NCBI RefSeq assembly: GCF_000739715.2
Contig: NZ_BBJC02000004.1
Location: 226,831-290,830 of the forward strand
Source: Falsirhodobacter sp. alg1
GTDB taxonomy: Bacteria; Pseudomonadota; Alphaproteobacteria; Rhodobacterales; Rhodobacteraceae
Length of the DNA stretch: 64,000 nt
Direction: 5' to 3'
Each line of letters opens with the position of its first letter. The first letter of the stretch is position 1. Shown one piece after another: positions 39,645 to 47,458 of this stretch. The notes under the pieces are model-generated. The model was not told the origin of the DNA. It did no database searches and saw only the letters and a program-made list of their open reading frames with translations. The translations under genes and the position numbers were made by a program.

Positions 39645-40973
39645 ATGGCTCGGGCGATGAAAGTTGCGATTGTCGATGACGAGGCAGATTTGCGACAATC
39701 CGTCAGTCAATGGCTGGCCCTTTCCGGCTTCGACACGGAAACCTACGCCTCTGCCGAAGAGGCGCTGAAGGCGATCGGTCCGGATTATCCAGGCATCGTG
39801 GTCAGCGATATCCGCATGCCGGGCATGGACGGGATGGCCCTGCTGAAACGCTTCATGAGCCTTGATAGCGGCCTGCCTGTCATCATGATCACCGGACATG
39901 GCGATGTTCCCATGGCGGTAGAGGCAATGCGCCTCGGAGCCTATGATTTTCTGGAAAAGCCGTTCAACCCCGACCGGATGACCGAGCTGGCCAAAAAGGC
40001 GACGCAGGCCCGCCGCATGACGCTGGACAACCGTGCCCTGCGCCGCGAGCTTGCCGATGGCAGCATGATCATGAAGAAGCTGATCGGCGCCTCGCCTGCG
40101 ATGGAACGGCTGCGTGAGGATATTCTGGATCTGGGGCAGGCGGACAGCCATGTTCTGATCGATGGCGAAACAGGTACGGGCAAGACGCTTGTAGCCCATG
40201 CGCTGCATGCCGTGGGGCCGCGTGCGGGCAAGAAGTTCGTCACGATCTCTTGCGCGGCATGGACCGAGGACCAGCTTCAGGCGAAATTGTTCGGCCCGGT
40301 CGAGGAGGGCGGTCTGCCCCTCGTTGACGAGGCCCGTGGCGGAACCCTGTGCCTTGAGGATGTGGAGGCCCTGAGCCATCCGCTGCAATCCCGCCTTCTG
40401 ACCCTTATCAATGATCAGGCTGTTCCCCCGGAAACGCGGATCATCGCCATCTGTAACCAGCATGCCCCCGATTCCACACTGGAGGATGTGCTGCGCCCCG
40501 ATCTGTTCTATCGCCTTGGAGCAATGACGATCCTGTTGCCGCCCTTGCGGACGCGCGGAGAGGACATTCTGACCCTGTTCACGCGGATGTCCGAACAGTT
40601 TGCCGAGGAATATGGCTGCGAGGCTCCGCAGGTCACGGCACAGGAAGCGGCGCAGCTTTTGCAGGCCCCCTGGCCCGGAAACGTGCGCCAACTGGTGAAC
40701 ATCGCCGAGCGCGCCGTATTGCAGAACCGCCGCGGCTCCGGCTCCATCGCTTCGCTGCTCATGGCGGACAATGAGGCCTCCGGTCCTGCCCTGACAACCG
40801 AGGGCAAGCCGCTCAAGGATTATGTCGAGGCATTCGAGCGGATGCTGATTGACAATACGATGCGGCGCCACAAGGGCTCCATCGTCGGAGTGATGGAAGA
40901 GCTGTGTCTGCCACGCCGGACTCTGAACGAGAAAATGGCCAAATACAGCCTGCAACGGGCCGATTACGTCTGA
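39645..40973 (+). CDS. dctD: DctD/NtrC-type response regulator with degenerate AAA+ domain
   Basis: A 442-residue NtrC-type regulator. The receiver has phospho-acceptor D55 (VVSDIRMPG) and the KPF lysine near 105. The AAA+ domain keeps Walker A GETGTGKT (174-181) and the sensor II-like region (PWPGNVRQL), but the loop after LFG (215-217) is short and lacks the GAFTGA motif that contacts sigma-54. The second pre-sensor loop is also shortened, and Walker B reads LCLED. A Fis-type helix-turn-helix ends the protein (411-435, GSIVGVMEELCLPRRTLNEK). It may therefore act on sigma-70 promoters or not remodel polymerase at all, like the Rhodobacter NtrC case. Paired with dctB. Confidence 0.88.
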   Translation: MARAMKVAIVDDEADLRQSVSQWLALSGFDTETYASAEEALKAIGPDYPGIVVSDIRMPGMDGMALLKRFMSLDSGLPVIMITGHGDVPMAVEAMRLGAYDFLEKPFNPDRMTELAKKATQARRMTLDNRALRRELADGSMIMKKLIGASPAMERLREDILDLGQADSHVLIDGETGTGKTLVAHALHAVGPRAGKKFVTISCAAWTEDQLQAKLFGPVEEGGLPLVDEARGGTLCLEDVEALSHPLQSRLLTLINDQAVPPETRIIAICNQHAPDSTLEDVLRPDLFYRLGAMTILLPPLRTRGEDILTLFTRMSEQFAEEYGCEAPQVTAQEAAQLLQAPWPGNVRQLVNIAERAVLQNRRGSGSIASLLMADNEASGPALTTEGKPLKDYVEAFERMLIDNTMRRHKGSIVGVMEELCLPRRTLNEKMAKYSLQRADYV

Positions 40974-41402
40974 GGATTTCCGGAGCGTGGCCCCCACGCT
41001 CCGGACAAGCCTGTGGAAAACAGCCATTGTATTTGCTGCAAACCTGCCATTAAGGTGGGGAAATGCATGTATGCGCCGAAAAGGGCCTACCGCATTGTTA
41101 AGTTTTGCCGCTCTTGCGGACCATGGGGGAAGCCCCGAGGCCGCGACGGGCGCATTTTTCGGCCGCAAGGCCACAGATGTTTGCCCGCTGTCCTGACCGA
41201 TACCGGGCCTTTCACAAGGGCGCGGTTCGCGCCCGGGATAGAACCGCGATGGGCGAAGCAGAACGGACAGGACGCGAGAGGTGCTTGAACAGTGCCCCGT
41301 ATCCGCACCGCTCTCCCCCCGTTGCCTTTGCAAGACGCCACCGCCAGACAGCAGCCCGTCCCCATGGGATCGGCCGCGTCTGTCCGGGCGCATCGGAAGA
41401 CC
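40974..41402 (+). other. 429-bp intergenic region and probable 5' leader of rne
   Basis: No convincing gene is present. The first 31 bp are the post-dctD hairpin. The remainder probably holds the rne promoter and a long untranslated leader; GGAAGA lies just before the ATG at 41403. An open frame reads into rne from 41292, but it lacks the family N terminus. RNase E leaders in enterobacteria mediate autoregulation, so a structured leader is plausible, but I could not identify a specific element. Confidence 0.5.
40980..41004 (+). terminator. Perfect 11-bp hairpin after dctD
   Basis: CCGGAGCGTGG (40980-40990) pairs with CCACGCTCCGG (40994-41004) around CCC. It starts 7 nt after the dctD stop codon. 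There is no T-run, so it could be a factor-aided terminator or a 3'-end stabilising hairpin. Confidence 0.5.
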
Positions 41403-43844
41403 ATGGCCAAAAAAATGCTTATCGACGCAACGCACCCGGAGGAAACCCGGGTCGTTGTGGTGGACGGAAACAAGGTTGAAGAGTTCGACTTCGAGACGGT
41501 CAACAGACGCCAGATCTCGGGGAACATCTATCTGGCGAAGGTGACGCGGGTCGAGCCTTCGTTGCAGGCGGCCTTTGTCGATTACGGCGGCAACCGCCAC
41601 GGTTTTCTGGCATTCGCCGAAATCCACCCCGATTACTACCAGATCCCCGTAGCAGACCGTCAGGCGCTGCTGGACGAAGAGCGGGCGATGGCCCGTGACG
41701 AGGAGGAGGAGCGGGCGCCCGTATCCTCCAATGCGGATGACGAGGATGAGGACGACAGTGACGACGAGATCGAATCCGTCGCCGAAGAGGACATGGCCGA
41801 AGAAATTCGCGCCCCGCGCAAGCCGCGTGCCCGTCGCTACAAGATTCAGGAAGTCGTGAAGGTCCGCCAGATCCTTCTGGTGCAGGTCGTCAAGGAAGAG
41901 CGTGGCACCAAGGGTGCGGCGCTGACCACCTACCTGAGCCTTGCCGGGCGTTATTGCGTCCTGATGCCGAACACGGCGCGGGGCGGCGGCATCAGCCGCA
42001 AGATCACGCAGGTGGCCGACCGCAAGAAACTGAAAGAGATCGCAAGCGAGATGCTGGTACCCGAAGGTGCCGGTCTGATCATCCGTACGGCGGGTGCAAA
42101 ACGCACGAAGGCCGAAATCCGCCGCGATTACGAATATCTGATGCGCCTGTGGGAGCAGATCCGCGAGCTGACGATGAAATCCGTCGCTCCGGCCCCGATC
42201 TATGAAGAAGGCGACCTGATCAAACGGTCCATCCGTGACCTGTTCAACCGTGAGATCGACGAGGTTCTGGTCGAGGGCGAAGCAGGATTCCGGACCGCCA
42301 AGGACTTCATGCGGATGATCATGCCGCATCATGCGCGTCAGGTGATCCGCTACAATGATACGATGCCGCTGTTCGCCCGCTATCAGGTCGAAAGCTACCT
42401 GGGCGGGATGTTCAACCCGGTCGTGCAGCTCAAATCGGGTGGTTACATCGTGATCGGCGTGACCGAGGCGCTTGTGGCGATTGACGTGAACTCCGGACGG
42501 GCCACCAAGGAAGGCTCCATTGAGGATACGGCGCTGAAGACCAACCTTGAGGCCGCCGAAGAGGTTGCTCGCCAGTTGCGCCTGCGCGATCTGGCCGGGC
42601 TGATCGTGATCGACTTCATCGACATGGACGAGCGTCGGAACAACATCGCCGTCGAGAAGCGCATGAAAGAGCGGTTGAAAACCGATCGGGCGCGGATCCA
42701 GGTTGGTCGCATTTCCGGTTTCGGCCTGATGGAGATGAGCCGTCAGCGTCTGCACCCCGGAATGCTGGAATCAACCACGCAACCCTGTGCGCACTGCCAC
42801 GGTACGGGCCTGATCCGTTCGGATGACAGCCTTGCCCTGCAAATCCTGCGTCAGCTGGAAGAGGAGGGGACGCGCAAACGTTCCAAGGAGGTGCTGTTGC
42901 GCGCACCTGTCGCGGTTGTGAACTTCCTGTTGAACAACAAGCGGGAGCACATCGCCCTGATCGAGGCGCGTTACGGTATGGCCGTTCGGATCGAGGCCGA
43001 TCCGCATCTGGTTTCGCCGGATTACTCGATCGAGAAGTTCAAGACCGCGACCCGTATCGTTCCGGAAGCACCGTTGGTCGTGTCCGGTGATGCCTCCTTG
43101 ATGGGGGATCTGATCGAGGACGAAGACGATCTTCCGCTGGAAGAGGATGAGCCGGATCACGTCGAAGCGGAGGTCGAGAATGACGCCGAAGCGGAAGCCG
43201 TAGAGGCCGAGGCAGAATCCGATGCGCCGGCCAAGAAGAAGCGTCGCCGTCGCCGTCGTCGTCGTGGCGGAAACGGCAATGATGCGAACACGGGGGAATC
43301 CACTCCGGAAACCGTGACGGCAGAGGATACTGCCGGTGGCGAGAGTGTGGCCGTCGAGGTCGCCGAAGCCCCGGTGGAGCCGCAGACGCCCGAGCCCGCA
43401 CCCGTGGCTGAAACCGCCCCGGCAGTAGAAGAGCCTGCGCCGGAGCCCGAAGCCGAAGCGCCGAAACCGAAACGTGTGACACGCACGCGCCGGAAACCGG
43501 CAACCGAGGCACCGGCCGAGGCCGCTGCGGCAGAACCCGCAATGGCCGAAGAAGCACCGAAGCCGAAGCGCCGTCGCACATCGGCCAAGAAGACCGAAGA
43601 GGTTGCCGCGGCAGAAGAAGCTCCGGCACCGAAGCGCGCCCCGCGGACCCGCAAGAAGGCAGAGCCCGAGGCCGCGGCCGAAGAGGCGCCCAAGCCGAAA
43701 CGGACGCGCCGCACGAAAGCGGAGCCTGCCGCGGTCGAGGAAAAGGCAGTGGAGGCCGCCGTACCGGCCCCTGAACCTGCTGCAACACCGGAACCGGCCA
43801 CCGAGGAGGCGCCGAAGCGCCGCCGCGGTTGGTGGGCCAGCTGA
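41403..43844 (+). CDS. rne: Ribonuclease E
   Basis: An 813-residue endoribonuclease, scaffold of the RNA degradosome. The S1 domain (starting ISGNIYLAKVTRVEPSLQAA) is interrupted by an acidic insertion at about residues 97-135, as in other alphaproteobacterial RNase E proteins. Catalytic Mg2+ ligands are D361 (ALVAIDVNSG) and D404 (LIVIDFIDM); the Zn-link is C462/C465 (PCAHCHGTG). From about 560 the protein is a low-complexity tail of alternating acidic, Arg-rich (a run of arginines after KKK) and Ala/Pro/Lys segments, expected to be disordered and to bind RNA and degradosome partners. It ends RRRGWWAS. A strong terminator follows. Confidence 0.96.
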   Translation: MAKKMLIDATHPEETRVVVVDGNKVEEFDFETVNRRQISGNIYLAKVTRVEPSLQAAFVDYGGNRHGFLAFAEIHPDYYQIPVADRQALLDEERAMARDEEEERAPVSSNADDEDEDDSDDEIESVAEEDMAEEIRAPRKPRARRYKIQEVVKVRQILLVQVVKEERGTKGAALTTYLSLAGRYCVLMPNTARGGGISRKITQVADRKKLKEIASEMLVPEGAGLIIRTAGAKRTKAEIRRDYEYLMRLWEQIRELTMKSVAPAPIYEEGDLIKRSIRDLFNREIDEVLVEGEAGFRTAKDFMRMIMPHHARQVIRYNDTMPLFARYQVESYLGGMFNPVVQLKSGGYIVIGVTEALVAIDVNSGRATKEGSIEDTALKTNLEAAEEVARQLRLRDLAGLIVIDFIDMDERRNNIAVEKRMKERLKTDRARIQVGRISGFGLMEMSRQRLHPGMLESTTQPCAHCHGTGLIRSDDSLALQILRQLEEEGTRKRSKEVLLRAPVAVVNFLLNNKREHIALIEARYGMAVRIEADPHLVSPDYSIEKFKTATRIVPEAPLVVSGDASLMGDLIEDEDDLPLEEDEPDHVEAEVENDAEAEAVEAEAESDAPAKKKRRRRRRRRGGNGNDANTGESTPETVTAEDTAGGESVAVEVAEAPVEPQTPEPAPVAETAPAVEEPAPEPEAEAPKPKRVTRTRRKPATEAPAEAAAAEPAMAEEAPKPKRRRTSAKKTEEVAAAEEAPAPKRAPRTRKKAEPEAAAEEAPKPKRTRRTKAEPAAVEEKAVEAAVPAPEPAATPEPATEEAPKRRRGWWAS

Positions 43845-43850
43845 TCTGAT

Positions 43851-43877
43851 AAAAGGGCGCCTTCGGGCGCCCTTTTT
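43851..43877 (+). terminator. Rho-independent terminator after rne
   Basis: AAAAGGGCGCC-TTCG-GGCGCCCTTTTT: a stable stem with UUCG-type tetraloop, A-run on one side and T-run on the other, 6 nt after the rne stop codon. Confidence 0.95.
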
Positions 43878-43957
43878 CATGGGCCACGTCAATGTGACGG
43901 TGCAGGAGGGGTGACCTGAGGCATAAATCTGGTATTCGGAGATCCGAAGGAGAGATC

Positions 43958-44704
43958 ATGGCCGGATTTGAACTTTTAGATGCCGGGCTGCTGCCTGCGC
44001 TGATGATTGCCTTTGCCGCGGGCATCCTCAGCTTTCTGAGCCCCTGCGTCCTGCCGATCGTGCCGCCCTATCTGGCCTATATGGGCGGGATCAGCATGGC
44101 GGACATCCAGACCCAGCGTCGCCGTGCCATTCTTTTGCCTGCCCTGTTTTTCGTGCTGGGTCTCTCGACGGTCTTTCTGTTTCTTGGTCTGGCAGCCTCC
44201 GCGATCGGCGCAGCGCTGCTACAGTACCAGGGGATCATGACAAAGGTATCGGGCCTGGTCGTCATCGTATTCGGTCTGCATTTTCTGGGTGTATTCCGTA
44301 TTTCGATGCTGGACCGGGATACGCGGCTTGATGCGGGGGATCGGGGTGGTTCGGCGATGGGGGCCTATATCCTCGGGCTGGCCTTTGCCTTCGGCTGGAC
44401 ACCGTGCATCGGCCCGCAACTGGGAACCATCCTGTCGCTCGCCGCTTCCGAGGGGAATGTGGCGCGTGGTACAATGCTGCTGGGGATCTATGCCTTGGGG
44501 CTGGGGTTGCCGTTTCTTCTGGCGGCGCTGTTCATTACCCGCGCCATGGGGCTGATGAATCGGCTGAAGCCCTGGATGGGCGTGATAGAGCGGGTGATGG
44601 GCGTGCTGCTGATTGCCGTGGGCGTTGCGCTGCTGACAGGCCTGTTCTCGGCACTGTCGTTCTTCCTTCTGGAAAATGTGCCGGTATTGGGGCGTCTGGG
44701 CTGA
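43958..44704 (+). CDS. ccdA: Cytochrome c biogenesis protein CcdA (DsbD-type reductant conduit)
   Basis: A 248-residue, six-helix membrane protein that moves electrons from cytosolic thioredoxin to periplasmic thiol proteins, needed for cytochrome c maturation. The two redox cysteines are C30 in SFLSPCVLPIVPPYL and C150 in GWTPCIGPQLG, each in the conserved proline context. A GGAG lies about 8 nt before the ATG. It stands alone between the rne terminator and a convergent small gene, with no ccm genes nearby. Confidence 0.95.
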   Translation: MAGFELLDAGLLPALMIAFAAGILSFLSPCVLPIVPPYLAYMGGISMADIQTQRRRAILLPALFFVLGLSTVFLFLGLAASAIGAALLQYQGIMTKVSGLVVIVFGLHFLGVFRISMLDRDTRLDAGDRGGSAMGAYILGLAFAFGWTPCIGPQLGTILSLAASEGNVARGTMLLGIYALGLGLPFLLAALFITRAMGLMNRLKPWMGVIERVMGVLLIAVGVALLTGLFSALSFFLLENVPVLGRLG

Positions 44705-44708
44705 TGCC

Positions 44709-44921
44709 CTAGCGTGCCTGATACCATTCCAGGACATACACGCGAATAGCCGATGCCAGACCCGCATCGCCGCGGATTGCATCTATTTCCGCGGCAAGCT
44801 GGTTGACGGGCTGGCCCCGTTCGCCAGCGATGCTGCGGAATGCACGCCAGAACTGGGGTTCCAGCGTCACCGATGTGCGGTGGCCGTGCAACGTCAGCGA
44901 ATGCTTTTCCGGCCCGCTCAT
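44709..44921 (-). CDS. Ribbon-helix-helix domain protein (70 aa)
   Basis: A 70-residue protein with a ribbon-helix-helix fold: strand HRTSVTLEPQFW, then helix FRSIAGERGQP and helix LAAEIDAIRG-x-AGLASAIRVYVLEWY. It belongs to the RHH_4 group found widely in alphaproteobacteria, normally DNA-binding dimers of unknown target. Its ATG overlaps the upstream DUF4169 gene stop by 4 nt, and the pair sits at the tail of fumC. Possibly a small transcription regulator or nucleoid-associated factor. Confidence 0.85.
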   Translation of the reverse strand: MSGPEKHSLTLHGHRTSVTLEPQFWRAFRSIAGERGQPVNQLAAEIDAIRGDAGLASAIRVYVLEWYQAR

Positions 44922-45091
44922 TCTTTCTTGTGGGAATCGAGGGTGCGATCGGCCTTGTCGGCTTCTGCCTGCTGGCGAAGGCGTTCGGCCTTGGTCCGGC
45001 CGAACTTCGTCGCATTGGCGTCAGCCTGCGCACGCGCCTTGGCGGTGTCACGCGCCTTGCGGGCGGTGCGCAGGTTGACGATGTTCGTCAT
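44918..45091 (-). CDS. DUF4169 family protein (57 aa)
   Basis: A 57-residue, highly charged protein beginning [20 protein letters not shown] and ending LDSHKKE, the characteristic DUF4169 layout of one long Lys/Arg/Ala-rich helix. Its start codon overlaps the fumC stop (TGATG) and its stop overlaps the start of the ribbon-helix-helix gene (ATGA), so three genes are translationally coupled. Function unknown; the composition suggests nucleic acid or ribosome contact, but that is a guess. Confidence 0.8.
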   Translation of the reverse strand: MTNIVNLRTARKARDTAKARAQADANATKFGRTKAERLRQQAEADKADRTLDSHKKE

Positions 45092-46485
45092 CAGCCTTTG
45101 GGGCCGATCATGTCTTCGGGACGGACGACACGGTCGAATGTGTCACCATCCACAAGACCAAGCGCGATGGCTTCTTCGCGCAGTGTCGTGCCGTTCTTAT
45201 GTGCAGTCTTGGCAACTTTCGTCGCGTTGTCATAGCCGATCGTCGGAGCCAGTGCCGTGACCAGCATCAACGATTCGCGCATCAGCTGGTCGATCCGCGT
45301 GGTGTTGGCCTTTGTGCCCACAACCATGTTGTCGGTGAACGACCCTGCGGCATCGCCCAAAAGCTGCATGGATTGCAGCACGTTGTACGACATCATCGGG
45401 TTGTACACGTTCAATTCGAAGTGCCCTTGCGAACCGGCAAAGCCGATTGCCGCATCATTGCCCATGACATGCGCGCAGACCATGGTCAGGGCTTCGGCCT
45501 GGGTCGGGTTCACCTTGCCGGGCATGATCGAGGAGCCGGGCTCGTTTTCCGGCAGGATCAGTTCACCAAGGCCCGAGCGGGGGCCGGAACCGAGCAGGCG
45601 CAGATCGTTGGCAATCTTGAACAGCGATGCCGCAACCGTTTTCAGCGCACCCGAGAACATGACCATCGCATCATGGGCGGCCAGTGCCTCGAACTTGTTG
45701 GGCGCGGTCACGAAAGGCAGATCGGTGATCGCGGCGATTTCAGCCGCAACACGTGTATCCCAGCCCACCCGCGTGTTCAGGCCGGTTCCGACGGCGGTAC
45801 CGCCCTGTGCCAGTTCGTAGATGTCGGGCAGGCAGGCCTTGACCCGCTGGATGCCTTTTTCAACCTGCTTGGCATAGCCGGAGAATTCCTGCCCAAGCGT
45901 CAGCGGGGTGGCATCCTGCGTATGCGTCCGGCCGATCTTGATGATATCCTTGAATTCATCCGATTTTGCCGCCAGTGCCGCATGCAGCTTTTCAAGGCCG
46001 GGGATCAGTACGTCGCGGGCCATCATGCCGATGGCGACATGCATGGCCGTGGGGAACGTATCGTTCGAGGATTGGCCCATGTTGCAGTGATCGTTCGGGT
46101 GCACGGGCTTTTTCGAACCCATTGTGCCGCCCAGCATTTCGATCGCGCGGTTCGAGATGACCTCGTTCGCGTTCATGTTGGATTGCGTACCCGATCCCGT
46201 CTGCCAGACGACCAGCGGAAAGTTGTCGTCGAACTTGCCATCGATGACCTCGGTCGCGGCAGCGGCGATGGTATCCGCGATTTCGGCGTCCATATCGCCC
46301 TGCGCCTTGTTCACAAGGGCGCAGGCCTTCTTGATCACACCAAGGGCGCGAATGATCGCGACGGGCTGTTTTTCCCAGCCGATCGGAAAGTTCTGGATGG
46401 ATCGCTGTGTCTGCGCGCCCCAGTATTTGTCGGCGGGAACTTCAAGCGGGCCGAAGCTGTCGGTCTCGGTACGGGTCGCGGTCAT
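45091..46485 (-). CDS. fumC: Class II fumarate hydratase
   Basis: A 464-residue iron-independent fumarase interconverting fumarate and malate in the TCA cycle. It carries the superfamily signature [11 protein letters not shown] and the catalytic segment [20 protein letters not shown], and near the N terminus the [14 protein letters not shown] block. Two in-frame start codons exist; AAGGAGG overlaps the first and is 7 nt before the second (46485), so the second is chosen. Two tiny genes follow without a gap. Confidence 0.97.
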   Translation of the reverse strand: MTATRTETDSFGPLEVPADKYWGAQTQRSIQNFPIGWEKQPVAIIRALGVIKKACALVNKAQGDMDAEIADTIAAAATEVIDGKFDDNFPLVVWQTGSGTQSNMNANEVISNRAIEMLGGTMGSKKPVHPNDHCNMGQSSNDTFPTAMHVAIGMMARDVLIPGLEKLHAALAAKSDEFKDIIKIGRTHTQDATPLTLGQEFSGYAKQVEKGIQRVKACLPDIYELAQGGTAVGTGLNTRVGWDTRVAAEIAAITDLPFVTAPNKFEALAAHDAMVMFSGALKTVAASLFKIANDLRLLGSGPRSGLGELILPENEPGSSIMPGKVNPTQAEALTMVCAHVMGNDAAIGFAGSQGHFELNVYNPMMSYNVLQSMQLLGDAAGSFTDNMVVGTKANTTRIDQLMRESLMLVTALAPTIGYDNATKVAKTAHKNGTTLREEAIALGLVDGDTFDRVVRPEDMIGPKG

Positions 46486-46570
46486 GACCATCCTCCTTCT
46501 ATCTGCGCATGTTGATAGGACGGAGAAAGGGAGGGGTCAATCGGCAGGCCGGACCAACCGCCGTCTGCGA

Positions 46571-47032
46571 TCAGTTTTTGCGGAACTGGTCCAGGCTGAC
46601 GACCTGCGCGTTATGGGGGGGCTGGGGGTCGTCGGGGGGGAGGTCGTCTTCTTCCTCTTCCTCGTCGTCATCCTCGCCTTCCTGCGTTTCGAACCGCAGC
46701 CCGAATTCCACGGACGGATCGACGAAGGTGCGCAGGGCATCGAACGGAATGATCATCGGTTCGGGCTGGTTGCCGAAGTTGAGCGTGATCGTGAAGCCTT
46801 CGTCCGTTACCGTCAGGTTCTCGAACCAGTGCTGGATGACGATCGTCATTTCCTCGGGGTAGCGTGCGCGCAGCCAATCGGCGATCTGCACATCGGGATG
46901 CGTCGTATCGAAGGTGATGAAGAAATGGTGCGCCCCGGGCAAACCGTTCTGCCCGACATCCGTCAGGACATTCTGGATCAGCGACCGCATCGCGCGGTGC
47001 ATCAGGTTTCCATAATCGATGCTGGTGGCCAT
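46571..47032 (-). CDS. sspB: SspB-alpha, ClpXP adaptor for ssrA-tagged proteins
   Basis: A 153-residue alphaproteobacterial SspB. The folded N-terminal domain (residues 1-115, with HHFFITFDTTHPDVQIADWL) binds the ssrA tag. An acidic linker of consecutive Asp/Glu (118-130) leads to the C-terminal ClpX-docking peptide VVSLDQFRK (144-152). The gene directly follows ssrA on the same strand, so the tag RNA and its delivery factor are adjacent. fumC starts 85 bp downstream. Confidence 0.93.
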   Translation of the reverse strand: MATSIDYGNLMHRAMRSLIQNVLTDVGQNGLPGAHHFFITFDTTHPDVQIADWLRARYPEEMTIVIQHWFENLTVTDEGFTITLNFGNQPEPMIIPFDALRTFVDPSVEFGLRFETQEGEDDDEEEEEDDLPPDDPQPPHNAQVVSLDQFRKN

Positions 47033-47094
47033 ACGCCTCTCCTTCGGTCTCAGGGTAGCATAAAGGCTACGTCACGGAAGGAAAGAGGGGAATA

Positions 47095-47410
47095 AGTGCA
47101 GGCTTCTGTTGCCAGGTGCCTGCGAACCCCGCCTTACGCGGCTAAGCGCAAGGACTTAAGTTTCGACAACTGGAACTGCTTACGCAGCAACAGCCATCGG
47201 AGCACGGTTGTCGTTTGCAACTGTACAAATCGGACCGATAACGGTGGTACCTCACCGAGCGAAAGCTGGCCCCTTTAGACGTTCGTCGATCCTGTTTCGA
47301 CCCCATCCGCCCCAAACGAGGGAGTATTGGTGGAGTCGCCGGGTACCGCCCCCGGGTCCGATCCGCTTATTACGGGTGCGTTTATCGCCATAGTCCGGGC
47401 AAGCCCGAAC
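47095..47410 (-). ncRNA. ssrA: tmRNA, circularly permuted two-piece form
   Basis: Minus strand. The tag reading frame is 47218-47180: GCA AAC GAC ... GCG TAA, encoding ANDNRAPMAVAA-stop, preceded by the non-templated Ala. The acceptor piece comes first and ends CCACCA with its CCA at 47330-47328; a 23-nt spacer (47327-47305) precedes the coding piece, whose 5' end GGGGTCG (47304-47298) pairs over 7 bp with CGACTCC of the acceptor piece. The T-stem CCGGG/CCCGG is also visible. The coding piece ends in hairpin GCAGGC/GCCTGC (47123-47098). This is the two-piece arrangement known in alphaproteobacteria. It rescues stalled ribosomes. Outer ends are approximate. Confidence 0.93.
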
Positions 47411-47416
47411 ACCCCC

Positions 47417-47445
47417 GATATAGGGCGGATCGGCCGGGCGGACAA
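47417..47445 (-). promoter_or_regulatory. Candidate sigma-70 promoter of ssrA
   Basis: On the minus strand TTGTCC (47445-47440) and TATATC (47422-47417) are spaced by 17 nt, each matching four of six consensus bases, and predict a transcript start near 47410, just before the acceptor piece of tmRNA. The -35 lies inside a 6-bp hairpin (47436-47454) that follows the upstream binding-protein gene. Confidence 0.5.
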
Positions 47446-47458
47446 GACCCGCCCTGTA

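Noticed and set aside
39609-42755. A 1048-codon open frame antisense to dctD and rne
   Set aside because: It mirrors two clear genes; long antisense frames are common in GC-rich genomes with biased third positions, and the product has no recognisable domain.
43039-44025. Arg/Pro/Ser-rich frames antisense to the rne tail
   Set aside because: They reflect the low-complexity Ala/Pro/Lys/Glu coding of the RNase E C terminus read on the other strand.
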